A stretch of 64,000 nt of DNA from Candidatus Binatia bacterium (GTDB lineage: Bacteria; Desulfobacterota; Binatia; UBA12015), in contig JAQWRY010000047.1 in the NCBI GenBank assembly GCA_029243485.1, positions 1 through 64,000 of the forward strand, written 5' to 3'. Position numbers and translations under genes: made by a program. The notes beneath the pieces were generated by a model. It searched no databases and was not told the origin of the DNA. It worked only from the letters and a program-made list of their open reading frames with translations. Positions within the stretch are counted from its first letter, which is position 1; the number at the start of each line of letters is the position of its first letter. Shown here piece after piece: positions 32,551 through 41,409 of this stretch.

Positions 32551-33795
32551 ATGATCGGTGAGAACTTCGTCTGCTCCGCAGATGGGCACATTCTCGAGCC
32601 CAACGATCTGTTCTCGACTCGACTCCCCAAGCACCTGCGCGACAAGGCGGTGTGGGAGGAGGACTTCGAGATCGAACCGCTCGCCGAGGGTGGGGTTCGA
32701 GATTTCCGACGCCTTCACACGCCGGGTTTCGAAGGCTGGACGGTGTCGCGCTATCGGCATTACGACGGCTCGGCAAATACCGGTGATCCGGATCGAATCA
32801 TCGAGGATCTGGACCACGACGGCATCGATACGCAGGTGATGCACCCGAACCTATCCCTGTTTGGGCTCTACTCGGACCACCATGAGCTCTCGATGGCCCA
32901 CGCGCGCGTCTACAACGACTACCTCATCGAGAGATTCACGCCGTACTTCGGCCGGATCGCACCGACCGCGCCCATCCCGATGAGTGACGTCGACGATGCG
33001 GTCGCTGAGATCGAGCGCGTTGCCGCCGCGGGGTTCCGCGGCGTTCTGCTGCCGGCCATCGCGCCGAAGCCGTACTTCTCTCCCGAGTACGATCGCGTGT
33101 GGGCCGCGACGCAGGCGGCAGGCATGCACGTCTTCATGCACTGCGCGACCGGCGGGGTGAAGATCGACGACCCGGAATCCACGACGCTCAAGACCGTCAT
33201 GGGCGTCGCGGCCGAGGTGAACGAGCCGATGACGGGCAGAGTGGCCGCGCGGCGGATGCAGACGCAGTGCCTCTACGGGCCGATGGCCCCGCAGAAGATC
33301 ATGATCGATCTGATCGGCGCCGGCGTTCCCGAGCGCTTCCCGGGCCTGCACTTCGCCATGATCGAGTTCGATGCCTACTGGCTCGTGTCGCTGGTGGGGG
33401 CCATGGACAAGGCGTGGACCGCGAGCATCGGGCAGGATCTCGACTGGTGGCTCGGCTACTGGGATTCGAAGCGTGCCGACGACGACCAGCCCCACATGGC
33501 GCGTATCCTCCGCGTTGGCGAGAAGTGGCCTTGGCCGCTCCGTCCGAGCGAGTATGTGCGGCGCCAGTTCCACGTCTCCTTCCAGGACGATCCGGTCGCC
33601 GTCGCCGCTCGTCACATCACGGGGCTGTCGACCGTGATTTGGGGCGCGGACTATCCGCATGCGGAAGGCACGTTCCGGGGGAGCAAAGCGCTGGTGAGAA
33701 GCATGTTCGCTGAGGTCCCCCAGAACGAGCAGGCCGCGATGCTGGGGGGCACTCTCGCAGGCCTGATGGGCTTCGCGGGCCCGTCGGCCGCGTGA
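32551..33795 (+). CDS. Metal-dependent amidohydrolase (Amidohydro_2 type)
   Basis: A 414-residue TIM-barrel hydrolase. The N-terminal 'VCSADGHILEPNDLF' and the C-terminal 'VIWGADYPHAEGTFRGS' are the metal-ligand regions of PF04909 proteins; 'HPNLSLFG', 'YNDYLIERF' and 'FMHCATGGVK' lie between. The start at 32551 (after AGAAGGGTGG) excludes 47 upstream codons that cross the promoter. It is related to the amidohydrolase at 15253 but not close to it. It is followed 28 bp later by an SDR. Confidence 0.88.
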   Translation: MIGENFVCSADGHILEPNDLFSTRLPKHLRDKAVWEEDFEIEPLAEGGVRDFRRLHTPGFEGWTVSRYRHYDGSANTGDPDRIIEDLDHDGIDTQVMHPNLSLFGLYSDHHELSMAHARVYNDYLIERFTPYFGRIAPTAPIPMSDVDDAVAEIERVAAAGFRGVLLPAIAPKPYFSPEYDRVWAATQAAGMHVFMHCATGGVKIDDPESTTLKTVMGVAAEVNEPMTGRVAARRMQTQCLYGPMAPQKIMIDLIGAGVPERFPGLHFAMIEFDAYWLVSLVGAMDKAWTASIGQDLDWWLGYWDSKRADDDQPHMARILRVGEKWPWPLRPSEYVRRQFHVSFQDDPVAVAARHITGLSTVIWGADYPHAEGTFRGSKALVRSMFAEVPQNEQAAMLGGTLAGLMGFAGPSAA

Positions 33796-33823
33796 CGCCC
33801 GTGGCGGCGCGGGGACGTCGGCC

Positions 33824-34726
33824 ATGAAGGAACTCGGGTTCGAAGGTCGCGTTGCCGTCGTCAGCGGGGCGGGGCGCGGGATCGGCCGAGCGTACGCGAA
33901 ACTGCTCGGGGCGCGCAGCGCTCGCGTCGTCGTGAATGATCTTGGTGGATCGATCCGTGGGGAGGGGACGGCTTCGGAACCGGCCTCGTCCGTCGCCGCC
34001 GAGATCATCGCGAGTGGCGGGGAGGCGATCGCGGACCACAGCGACGTTTCCACGCAGGTAGGTGCCGAAGCGCTCGTCGATGCGGCCGTCGGACAGTTCG
34101 GTCGCATCGACATCGTTCTCAACAACGCGGGGATCGTACGGTGGGCCGGATTCCCGGAAGCGGATGCCGACAACCTCGAGCGGCATCTCGCGGTCCACGT
34201 CGGCGGTTCGTTCCACACGGCGCGCGCCGCCTGGCCGCATATGGCCGAACAAAGTTACGGCCGCATCATCATGACGACGTCGTCCGGATTGTTCGGGCTT
34301 CCGAACAATCTCTCCTACGCAACGGCCAAAGCGGGGGTCGTCGGACTCACGCGGAGTCTCGCGACTGCGGGCGGCGCGCACGGCATCAAGATCAACGCCA
34401 TCGCTCCGGCGGCGATGACTCGCATGGCCGGCCGCGCGAAGGACGAGGCTGAGGATGCCGGCGAGATGTCGCCCGACCTCGTTGCCCCGATGGCGGCGTT
34501 CCTCGCCCACGAGACATGCCCGGTGAACGGCGAGATCTACGCCGCGGGGGCAGGGCGCTTCGCGCGGATCTTCATCGCACAAGCGGCGGGTTACGTTGCC
34601 GAGAGTTCCGGGCCGACGATCGAAGACGTGGCGCAGAACTGGGCGGCGATCAACGACGCCGCGGCCTCCGCGATCCCCGCCAGTCTCCAGGATTGGTCGA
34701 CGTTCTTCCTGGCGCACCTCCGCTGA
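33824..34726 (+). CDS. SDR with C-terminal extension (MFE-2 hydroxyacyl-CoA dehydrogenase-like)
   Basis: A 300-residue SDR, longer than classical ones. It has 'SGAGRGIGRA', 'VVVNDLGGSIRGEG' (the D-L-G-G motif of peroxisomal multifunctional enzyme 2 dehydrogenases), 'NNAGI', and the catalytic 'TSSGLFGLPNNLSYATAK' with Tyr and Lys. The D-L-G-G motif and length suggest (3R)-hydroxyacyl-CoA as substrate, a beta-oxidation step. It closes the operon begun at 32551. The next operon's promoter starts 16 bp after its stop. Confidence 0.9.
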   Translation: MKELGFEGRVAVVSGAGRGIGRAYAKLLGARSARVVVNDLGGSIRGEGTASEPASSVAAEIIASGGEAIADHSDVSTQVGAEALVDAAVGQFGRIDIVLNNAGIVRWAGFPEADADNLERHLAVHVGGSFHTARAAWPHMAEQSYGRIIMTTSSGLFGLPNNLSYATAKAGVVGLTRSLATAGGAHGIKINAIAPAAMTRMAGRAKDEAEDAGEMSPDLVAPMAAFLAHETCPVNGEIYAAGAGRFARIFIAQAAGYVAESSGPTIEDVAQNWAAINDAAASAIPASLQDWSTFFLAHLR

Positions 34727-34741
34727 TCCGTGTGGGAAATG

Positions 34742-34771
34742 TTGACTACCTTTTTGATAAAGGCAAATTCT
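34742..34771 (+). promoter_or_regulatory. Sigma70-type promoter before the second TonB receptor
   Basis: TTGACT (34742-34747) and AATTCT (34766-34771), spacer 18 bp. The -10 ends only 20 bp before the ATG at 34792, so the leader would be about 14 nt and has no recognisable ribosome site. Confidence 0.6.
34757..34771. promoter_or_regulatory. Operator-like element ATAAAGGCAAATTCT
   Basis: On the minus strand AGAATTTGCCTTTAT, the same as the element at 3475 except for two extra central bases. It overlaps the -10 box of the TonB-receptor promoter, as the copy at 24158 does for its own promoter. Confidence 0.4.
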
Positions 34772-34791
34772 ACCCCGCCTACCCAACAGTG

Positions 34792-37254
34792 ATGCGGACT
34801 CGAATTGCCCTGGCGCCGACGCGCAGCTGGATCTGGTGGTTCGTCATGGTGACGATCCTCTTCGTCGCCTCTGCGAGTAGCGCTTCGGCCGAGCCCACGG
34901 GTGGTCCCGAAGCACCCGCCGAGTACCAGCGCGGGGTGGACGGGCAGGACGGCCCGAGCGGGACGACCGACGAGATCGACGCAGCCGAGGCTCAGGCGCA
35001 GCAAGCAGCGGAGGGCCGCGCCAGCGGGCTCAGCCGCCGGACGGCCGCGCACGTCGAGGAGATCGTCGTGAGCGCGCGGAAGCGCCAGGAAGCGCTCGAG
35101 GACACGCCGGTTGCGGTCACGGCGCTCGGTGCGGAAGCTCTTCGCGAATCCAGTGTGCAACGGATCGACCAAGTGGGGGAACTCGTTCCCAACTTGAATG
35201 TGTCGACGGAGCGCCAGGGGAACATTGCACTGTTCAGCATCCGCGGTGTCGGCACGGGGAGCGCCGACATCCAGTTCGATCCGGGTGTGGCGCTCTATCT
35301 CGACGGCGTGTTCTTTCCGCGCGCGCCGGGTTCGCTGCTGAACATCGTCGACGTGCAGCAGATGGAAGTACTTCGCGGGCCGCAGGGCACCCTCTTCGGC
35401 AAGAATAGCGTCGGCGGTGCGATCAACATCACGACCGTAAAGCCGCAGCCCGAAATGCAGGGCTTTGCCATGCTCCGCCCCGGAAACTGGAACGGGTTCG
35501 ATTCCCAGATCATGCTCAATGTCCCGATCGTCGAGGACGTGCTCCTGAGCCGCGTCGCGTTCTTCACTTCGCGTCGCGATGGCTACGTCTACAACACCTT
35601 CCGGGACGAGTATGCGAGCGACGCGAACGAGCTGGCCTTCCTAGGCAGCTTGCGTCTCCTTGCCACCGACGAGCTGACGTTCGATGTCTCGGGAACGTGG
35701 AGTCGATCGAGCACCAAGGGGCTCGGCGGGCAGTGCATCGTAGTGCGCGAGGACGGCCCCGTCGCACCGTTGACGCCGCAACTGTTTCCCGCGTGTCGCG
35801 AGACGACCTTGTTCACCTGGTCGTCGGACTCCGCTGGCATCTCCGACATCGAGAGCGCTGGGACATGGGGGGTGATGAACTACGATATTGGCGACGCCTG
35901 GGTCTTGGAGGACCTGGCGGTCAAGGCGCTGGGCTCGTGGCAACACCAGACGACGCGCCTGCGCTTCGATGTCGACGGAACGTACCCGCACCAAGCGGTG
36001 CTCTCGACGGCGGGCGGCTCGTTCCTCGATGGCGCTCCGGGGCCGGCGGAGCAGACGCAGGGCGAGTTGCAGATCAACGGAGGGGCGCTCGACGGCCGCC
36101 TCGTCTTCGTCACCGGGTTCTTCGCGCAGTGGGAGAATGCGGAAGACAACCGAACCACGTCGGTGGGCTCTCCGCTCGAGACCGCGTCGACGACGGCCAA
36201 CGGCAACATCAAGAACTGGACATGGGCTCCCTACCTGCAGGCCACGGGCGAACTGACCGAGTGGCTGAGCCTCACGGCTGGAGTCCGCTACACCGAGGAC
36301 CACAAGGAGCTCACGCTCACCCAGACGCAGCCCTTCACTGGCGACATTCTTTTCCCCACCACGACGGGGGCGAAGCTCTTCACGAAGTGGACGCCGATGG
36401 CGAGCCTCGCCTCGACGCTGCCGGTCGATCTCTTGCCCGCTTGGGCCGATCACTTCATGGGCTACTTCACGTACTCTGAGGGCTTCAAAGGCGGCGGCTT
36501 CAACGCGCTTCCGGGTGCGCAGGGGAGTGCGGAAGACGCGTCGCTCGCCGCGCCGTTCGGTCCGGAGACGCTGGACAGTTACGAGGTCGGCTTCAAGACG
36601 ATTCTGTTCGAGAGCCGGCTCAGCTTCAACGCGGCGTTCTTCTACGCGATCTATGACGACATCCAGAAGATCTCGATCCAGACCGAGGGCACGGGTGATC
36701 AGATCGCCGTGCAGCGCATCACCGAGAACGCAGCGAAGGCGACGACGAAGGGCTTCGAACTCGAGATGATGGCACTCCCGATCGACGGGCTGCGGATCAC
36801 GGGCAATATCGGCGTCACCGACGCGACCTACGACGAGTTCGCGAACGCGATCAGCGACTTCGACAACGAATTGATCGACCGCTCAGGCGAGGGCTTCAAC
36901 AACGTGCCCGAGTTCACGAGCTTCCTTGCCATACAGTACTCCCTTCCCATCGAGGGCGACGCGCAGATCCTGCAAGGATGGCTGACTCCGCGCCTCGAGT
37001 GGTACTACCAGAGCGAGGTCCACCTGAACGGCCCGGAGATCGGGGCGTCGGTGCAGCACGGCTACAATCGCTTGAACGCCCGGCTCTCGTACGACTTCTG
37101 GGATGATCGTGCGCAGGTCGCCCTCTGGGGCAAGAACCTGGCCGATGAGGAGTACATCGTCTTCTCGACACCAACCGTCTCGACGTTCGGAACCGTGGTG
37201 AACTATACCGGGCTCCCGCGCACATGGGGCGCCGAGATTGCGTACCGGTTTTGA
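34792..37254 (+). CDS. TonB-dependent outer-membrane receptor
   Basis: An 820-residue receptor. After a basic N-terminus the signal peptide is 'WIWWFVMVTILFVASASSASA'. An unusual 60-residue acidic, Gln/Ala/Gly-rich linker follows before the TonB-box-like 'VEEIVVSARKR', the plug ('TPVAVTALGAEALRESSVQRIDQVGELVPNL', 'LRGPQGTLFGKNSVGGAINI') and the barrel ending in 'IAYRF'. It is paralogous to the receptor at 10366. It heads an operon with a P450, a haem/copper lipoprotein, a hydrolase and a fused acyl-CoA dehydrogenase, so it probably imports that operon's substrate. Two bases separate its stop from the P450 start. Confidence 0.93.
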   Translation: MRTRIALAPTRSWIWWFVMVTILFVASASSASAEPTGGPEAPAEYQRGVDGQDGPSGTTDEIDAAEAQAQQAAEGRASGLSRRTAAHVEEIVVSARKRQEALEDTPVAVTALGAEALRESSVQRIDQVGELVPNLNVSTERQGNIALFSIRGVGTGSADIQFDPGVALYLDGVFFPRAPGSLLNIVDVQQMEVLRGPQGTLFGKNSVGGAINITTVKPQPEMQGFAMLRPGNWNGFDSQIMLNVPIVEDVLLSRVAFFTSRRDGYVYNTFRDEYASDANELAFLGSLRLLATDELTFDVSGTWSRSSTKGLGGQCIVVREDGPVAPLTPQLFPACRETTLFTWSSDSAGISDIESAGTWGVMNYDIGDAWVLEDLAVKALGSWQHQTTRLRFDVDGTYPHQAVLSTAGGSFLDGAPGPAEQTQGELQINGGALDGRLVFVTGFFAQWENAEDNRTTSVGSPLETASTTANGNIKNWTWAPYLQATGELTEWLSLTAGVRYTEDHKELTLTQTQPFTGDILFPTTTGAKLFTKWTPMASLASTLPVDLLPAWADHFMGYFTYSEGFKGGGFNALPGAQGSAEDASLAAPFGPETLDSYEVGFKTILFESRLSFNAAFFYAIYDDIQKISIQTEGTGDQIAVQRITENAAKATTKGFELEMMALPIDGLRITGNIGVTDATYDEFANAISDFDNELIDRSGEGFNNVPEFTSFLAIQYSLPIEGDAQILQGWLTPRLEWYYQSEVHLNGPEIGASVQHGYNRLNARLSYDFWDDRAQVALWGKNLADEEYIVFSTPTVSTFGTVVNYTGLPRTWGAEIAYRF

Positions 37255-37256
37255 CG

Positions 37257-38453
37257 ATGGCAAGCCCGGGCGACGTCTACTTCGACCCGTACGACGTCGA
37301 GATCAACGCCGATCCCTATCCGACGTTCCAGCGTCTGCGTGAGGAGGCGCCTCTCTACCACAACGACAAGCACGGCTTCTTCGCGCTGAGCCGGTTCGAG
37401 GACGTTCAGTCGGCGTTGGCGGATCACGAGACCTACATCTCGGGGCGGGGCGCGATCGTCGAGTTCATTCAAGCGAACGTTCCCGTGCCGCCGGGCGTCA
37501 TCATCTTCGAGGATCCGCCCATCCACACGGTCCACCGCGGGTTGCTGTCGCGGGTGTTCACTCCGAGAAAGATGAACGCTCTCGAGGGAAAGGTCCGCGA
37601 GTTCTGCGCGCGGAGTCTCGACCCGCTGGTCGGAACCGGGGGCTTCGACTTCATCGCAGATCTGGGCGCTCAGATGCCGATGCGGGTCATCGGCATGCTG
37701 CTCGGGATTCCGGAGTCCGATCAGGAGGCGGTGCGCGATCGCGCGGACAGCAGCCTCCGCACCAAGCCGGGCGAGCCCATGAAGTACGAAGACAAAGGAC
37801 TCCCTACGGGCGAGGAGTTTGGCGAGTACATCGACTGGCGCGCCGATCACCCCTCGGACGACTTGATGACCGAGCTTCTGACCGCCGAGTTCGAGGACGA
37901 GACGGGCACGACCCGTCGGCTTCGTCGAGAGGAAATCCTCACCTACGTGAACGTCGTTGCGGGTGCGGGGAACGAGACGACGACGCGCCTGATTGGGTGG
38001 GCGGGGAAGGTGTTGGCCGATCATCCCGACCAACGCAGGGAGCTCGTCCGGGATCCTTCTCTCATTCCGAACGCCATCGAAGAGCTGCTCCGCTACGAGC
38101 CCCCCGCGCCGCACGTGGCGCGGTGCCTCAGTCGAGACGTCGAGCACCATGGCCAGGCGGTGCCGGCGGGCAGCATCGTGGTGCTTCTGGTGGGTGCCGC
38201 GAATCGCGACGAGCGACGCTTTCCGGACGGGGACCGGTTCGACATTCACCGCGAAGTCGGACAACACCTGGCGCTTGGCTACGGCATCCACTTCTGCCTC
38301 GGCGCGGCGCTCGCTCGGGTCGAGGGGCGCGTGGCGCTCGAAGAAGTCCTGAAGCGCTTTCCCGAATGGGAAGTCGATCGGGAGCACGCCAAGCTGTCTC
38401 CCACCTCGACGGTGCGGGGATGGCAAACCCTGCCCGTGTTTACGCAGGCCTGA
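37257..38453 (+). CDS. Cytochrome P450
   Basis: A 398-residue soluble P450 with I-helix 'VVAGAGNETTTRL', K-helix E-x-x-R in 'IEELLRYEPPA', and haem loop 'LGYGIHFCLGAALARVE' with Cys347. It is distantly similar in layout to bacterial CYPs that hydroxylate terpenes and steroids. The ATG is two bases after the TonB-receptor stop. No ferredoxin or reductase is next to it. The next gene is a lipoprotein with its own haem c and copper sites, which would work outside the cytoplasm, so the two do not form a simple redox chain. Confidence 0.94.
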   Translation: MASPGDVYFDPYDVEINADPYPTFQRLREEAPLYHNDKHGFFALSRFEDVQSALADHETYISGRGAIVEFIQANVPVPPGVIIFEDPPIHTVHRGLLSRVFTPRKMNALEGKVREFCARSLDPLVGTGGFDFIADLGAQMPMRVIGMLLGIPESDQEAVRDRADSSLRTKPGEPMKYEDKGLPTGEEFGEYIDWRADHPSDDLMTELLTAEFEDETGTTRRLRREEILTYVNVVAGAGNETTTRLIGWAGKVLADHPDQRRELVRDPSLIPNAIEELLRYEPPAPHVARCLSRDVEHHGQAVPAGSIVVLLVGAANRDERRFPDGDRFDIHREVGQHLALGYGIHFCLGAALARVEGRVALEEVLKRFPEWEVDREHAKLSPTSTVRGWQTLPVFTQA

Positions 38454-38466
38454 AGGAGAACAGACG

Positions 38467-40203
38467 ATGATCGATTCGATGAAGCAGAGGGCCGTCCTCA
38501 TCCTGCCCCTGGTACTTGCCTGCGGCCTCGCTCTCGGGTGTGGGTCGGAGTCGACGCCTGGGACGACCACGTCGCCACCTTCAGAAACGCCGCCGGACCC
38601 GGTTCCAGAGCCGGAGCCAGAGCCGGACGACTGCGACGCGTCCTTCGACGGCGCCTACGACGCGATCCAGAGCCTCGTCTTCGAACGCCGCGGGTGTACG
38701 ACCGACGTTTGTCACGGGAGCAGCGCCTCGGGCGGGCTCGATCTGCGTGCCGACGTGTCCTACGACAGCCTGGTGCGCGCCGATTCCGTCGGAAGTGAGT
38801 TTCGTCGCGTCGAGCCGACGAAGGTGAACGAGAGCTATCTCTTCCACAAGCTCGCGGCCGCGACTGATCCGTCGTTCCTGACGGTCGGAATCGCCGGGAG
38901 CGCGATGCCGCTCTCGGGTACGGCCCTGACTCCCGACGAGCTCGAGGCGATCCGTCTGTGGATCGAAGGGGCTGCACCCCGTGAAGGCTCGCTCGGTGAC
39001 GAGTTCGGTGGCAATCGGATCGCCGACCTGCTGGGCGCCTGCCTGCCGGACCCCGATCCGGTGCAGATTCAGCCGCTGGAGGTGCCCGCGCGCGACGAGG
39101 GCGTGCAGTTGGCGATGCCGCCGCACGCGATTTCGGCGGCGAGCGAGTTCGAGATCTGCTTCGCGGAGTACCTCGATCTACGGGACCAGATCCCCGAGCG
39201 CTTCCTGACGCCGGACGGCAACGCCTTCTACGCGAACGGCCAGAAGCTGCTGGCCGATCCGAATACCCATCACCTGACGCTCAGCTACTCGGGCTTCGGA
39301 GCAGAAGCGGTGGACGCTCCCGAGTTCGGACGATGGGAGTGCGCGGATGGGCCGCGTCTGGGCGAGGAGTGCGATCCGCTCGACCGAGAGTCGTGCGCGG
39401 GCGCGCAGTGCCGGTCCGCGATCAGCAACAGCGTCGCGTGCATCGGATTCGGTCCACCCGGTGGGGCAAACGGCGCGTCGCCGGCGGGCCGGGTGAGCAC
39501 CTCGAATGGGCTAGGCGGCTTCTTTGCCGAATTCCCGTCTCATGGGATCTTCTATTGGAACTCCCACGCCTTCAATCTCACGCCAACGGACCTGCTGCAC
39601 CACCACTACACCAACGTTTACTTCACGGACGACCTACGGTTCCATGACGTCGTCTGGCAGAACACGTCCGGCCTCACCATCGCAGCCGGCACGCCGCCCT
39701 TCACGAAGGCCGAGTACTGTAGGGAGCACGTTCTCCCCAAGGGCACTCTCCTTCTCAGCCTGACGTCGCACACCCACAAGCGCGGCGAGCGGTTCACGAT
39801 CGACCTGAAGAGCACGGGAGAGCGCCTGTACGACAACCCGTTCTGGGACGATCCCGTTTGGGACTACTACGATCCGCCTCTCGAGTTCGATGCGGACGAT
39901 CCGGATGAGCGGACGCTCGTGTACTGCGCCGTGTACAACAACGGTGTTGCGTCAGATGGGTCACCCGATCCGGCTTCCGTGACACGGAAGTCGTTCAAGC
40001 CCGATCGCTCAGACTGTCGTCCCGTTGCCTGCGCGGAGGGGATGATTGGCGAGCCGTGCACCGGGCCCAATGATCATGCGACGTGCGACACGTCGCCCGG
40101 TGCGGGAGATGGTCTGTGTGACGCGTGTCCGATCACGTCGGGGCTGACGAGCGACGACGAGATGTTCATCATCATCGGGTCGACACTGGAGGTCGTGGAG
40201 TAG
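38467..40203 (+). CDS. Lipoprotein with haem c domain and type II copper monooxygenase-like domain
   Basis: A 578-residue exported protein. Lipobox 'LALGC' puts the lipid on Cys25, followed by a Pro/Glu-rich linker. Residues 60-170 look like a c-type cytochrome with an unusual C-x4-C-H motif (Cys77, Cys82, His83), a possible distal Met147 in 'SAMPL' and the closing 'EAIRLWIEGAA'. The rest has the copper ligands of peptidylglycine/dopamine-type monooxygenases: His268-His269, a later His (367 or 378-380), 'SHTHKRG' (His435, His437) and a Met in 'DDEMF' (566). Many Cys may form disulfides. It could hydroxylate a substrate in the periplasm using electrons passed through the haem (inference). Strong AAGGAG precedes the ATG. 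Confidence 0.82.
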   Translation: MIDSMKQRAVLILPLVLACGLALGCGSESTPGTTTSPPSETPPDPVPEPEPEPDDCDASFDGAYDAIQSLVFERRGCTTDVCHGSSASGGLDLRADVSYDSLVRADSVGSEFRRVEPTKVNESYLFHKLAAATDPSFLTVGIAGSAMPLSGTALTPDELEAIRLWIEGAAPREGSLGDEFGGNRIADLLGACLPDPDPVQIQPLEVPARDEGVQLAMPPHAISAASEFEICFAEYLDLRDQIPERFLTPDGNAFYANGQKLLADPNTHHLTLSYSGFGAEAVDAPEFGRWECADGPRLGEECDPLDRESCAGAQCRSAISNSVACIGFGPPGGANGASPAGRVSTSNGLGGFFAEFPSHGIFYWNSHAFNLTPTDLLHHHYTNVYFTDDLRFHDVVWQNTSGLTIAAGTPPFTKAEYCREHVLPKGTLLLSLTSHTHKRGERFTIDLKSTGERLYDNPFWDDPVWDYYDPPLEFDADDPDERTLVYCAVYNNGVASDGSPDPASVTRKSFKPDRSDCRPVACAEGMIGEPCTGPNDHATCDTSPGAGDGLCDACPITSGLTSDDEMFIIIGSTLEVVE

Positions 40204-40209
40204 CGCCCC

Positions 40210-41373
40210 GTGCTCCGTGTCCTCGGTCTTCTGACCGGCGCTCTTGCTCTCGGGCTTGCGGTGGCCTTCCTGGTCATGGGTCCCGAGCCTCCGCCCGATG
40301 GGAGCGAGAGCGCAGAGCGCCTGGCTCCCGGCCCGTTCCGGGTTGGGAGCAGCGACCACGTGTTCGTCGACGAGGCGCGGCCGACTGCGGCGAACGGCGA
40401 CTTCGCCGGCGCGCCGAACCGCACGCTCGAGGCGACGCTCTGGTACCCGGAGGACGCCACCGGGCCGCACGCCCTCCTGGTTTACAGCCACGGCTTCATG
40501 TCGTGGCGGACGGAGCACGCGGCGCTTGCCGAGCTCGCCGCGAGCCATGGATACGTCGTGGTCTCCGTCGACTTTCCGCTCACGAATCTCAGCGCTCCGG
40601 GTGGGCCGAATGCGACGGACGTCGTGAACCAGCCCGGAGATCTGTCGTTCGTGATCGACGAGATGCTCGGATGGGGCCCGGGCGAGCGCCCCTTCGAGGG
40701 GGGCATCGATCCGGAGCGGATCGGCACGCTCGGTGTGTCGCTCGGTGGTCTCACGACGATCCTCGTCACGTATCACCCGCGGCTTCGTGATCCTCGGATC
40801 CGGGCGTCCCTTTCGATCGCCGGTCTCGCTTCGTTCTTCGACGAGCGGTTCTTCGCCCATGCGGATCCCCCGTTCCTGATGCTCGCTGGGACGGCGGACG
40901 CTCTCGTGCCCTACGAGACCAACGCCGAACCGATCCCGCGCTTGGTTTCCAATGCTGCATTGCTCTCGGTCGGAAACGGAACGCACACCGGATTCGTGGC
41001 CGCGTCCGATCGCTTCCCCAACCGATTGATCCCTCAGCCCGATGCGATGGGTTGTTTCATGCTTCGCCGGAACCTCGACCCGGAGGCCGAGCCACCGGAG
41101 GGCTACTTCGCGAGCCTCGGCGACCCCGAGGACGGAGTGATATCTGGTTCGCGACCGCCCCCGTGCGCAAGCGGGTTGCCGGACGCCCCGCTCGCGCCCG
41201 GCCGCCAGCTCATGATCACCCGTCTCGCTGCTCTCGCATTCTTTGGAAGTCACTTCGCGTCGGATGCCGAAGAGCGCGCGGCCCACGGCCGGTACCTTCG
41301 CGACGGCCTGGCGAACGACTTTCCCGAAACGAGATACGAGGGTCAGGAGCGGGACCGGTCGGCCGCGCGGTAG
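40210..41373 (+). CDS. Exported or membrane-anchored alpha/beta hydrolase
   Basis: A 387-residue hydrolase with an uncleaved or cleaved hydrophobic N-terminus 'LRVLGLLTGALALGLAVAFLVMG'. The core shows 'LLVYSHGFMSWR' (oxyanion region), nucleophile elbow 'GVSLGG', Asp in 'LAGTADALVP' and His in 'GNGTHTGF', a pattern of platelet-activating-factor acetylhydrolase and dienelactone-type esterases. The start is GTG 40210, six bases after the copper lipoprotein's stop. With two exported enzymes in a row, part of this operon's chemistry probably happens outside the inner membrane. Confidence 0.85.
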   Translation: MLRVLGLLTGALALGLAVAFLVMGPEPPPDGSESAERLAPGPFRVGSSDHVFVDEARPTAANGDFAGAPNRTLEATLWYPEDATGPHALLVYSHGFMSWRTEHAALAELAASHGYVVVSVDFPLTNLSAPGGPNATDVVNQPGDLSFVIDEMLGWGPGERPFEGGIDPERIGTLGVSLGGLTTILVTYHPRLRDPRIRASLSIAGLASFFDERFFAHADPPFLMLAGTADALVPYETNAEPIPRLVSNAALLSVGNGTHTGFVAASDRFPNRLIPQPDAMGCFMLRRNLDPEAEPPEGYFASLGDPEDGVISGSRPPPCASGLPDAPLAPGRQLMITRLAALAFFGSHFASDAEERAAHGRYLRDGLANDFPETRYEGQERDRSAAR

Positions 41374-41409
41374 TGGCCCGAGCCGTATTCGCGTATCCCG
41401 AGACCTGAC

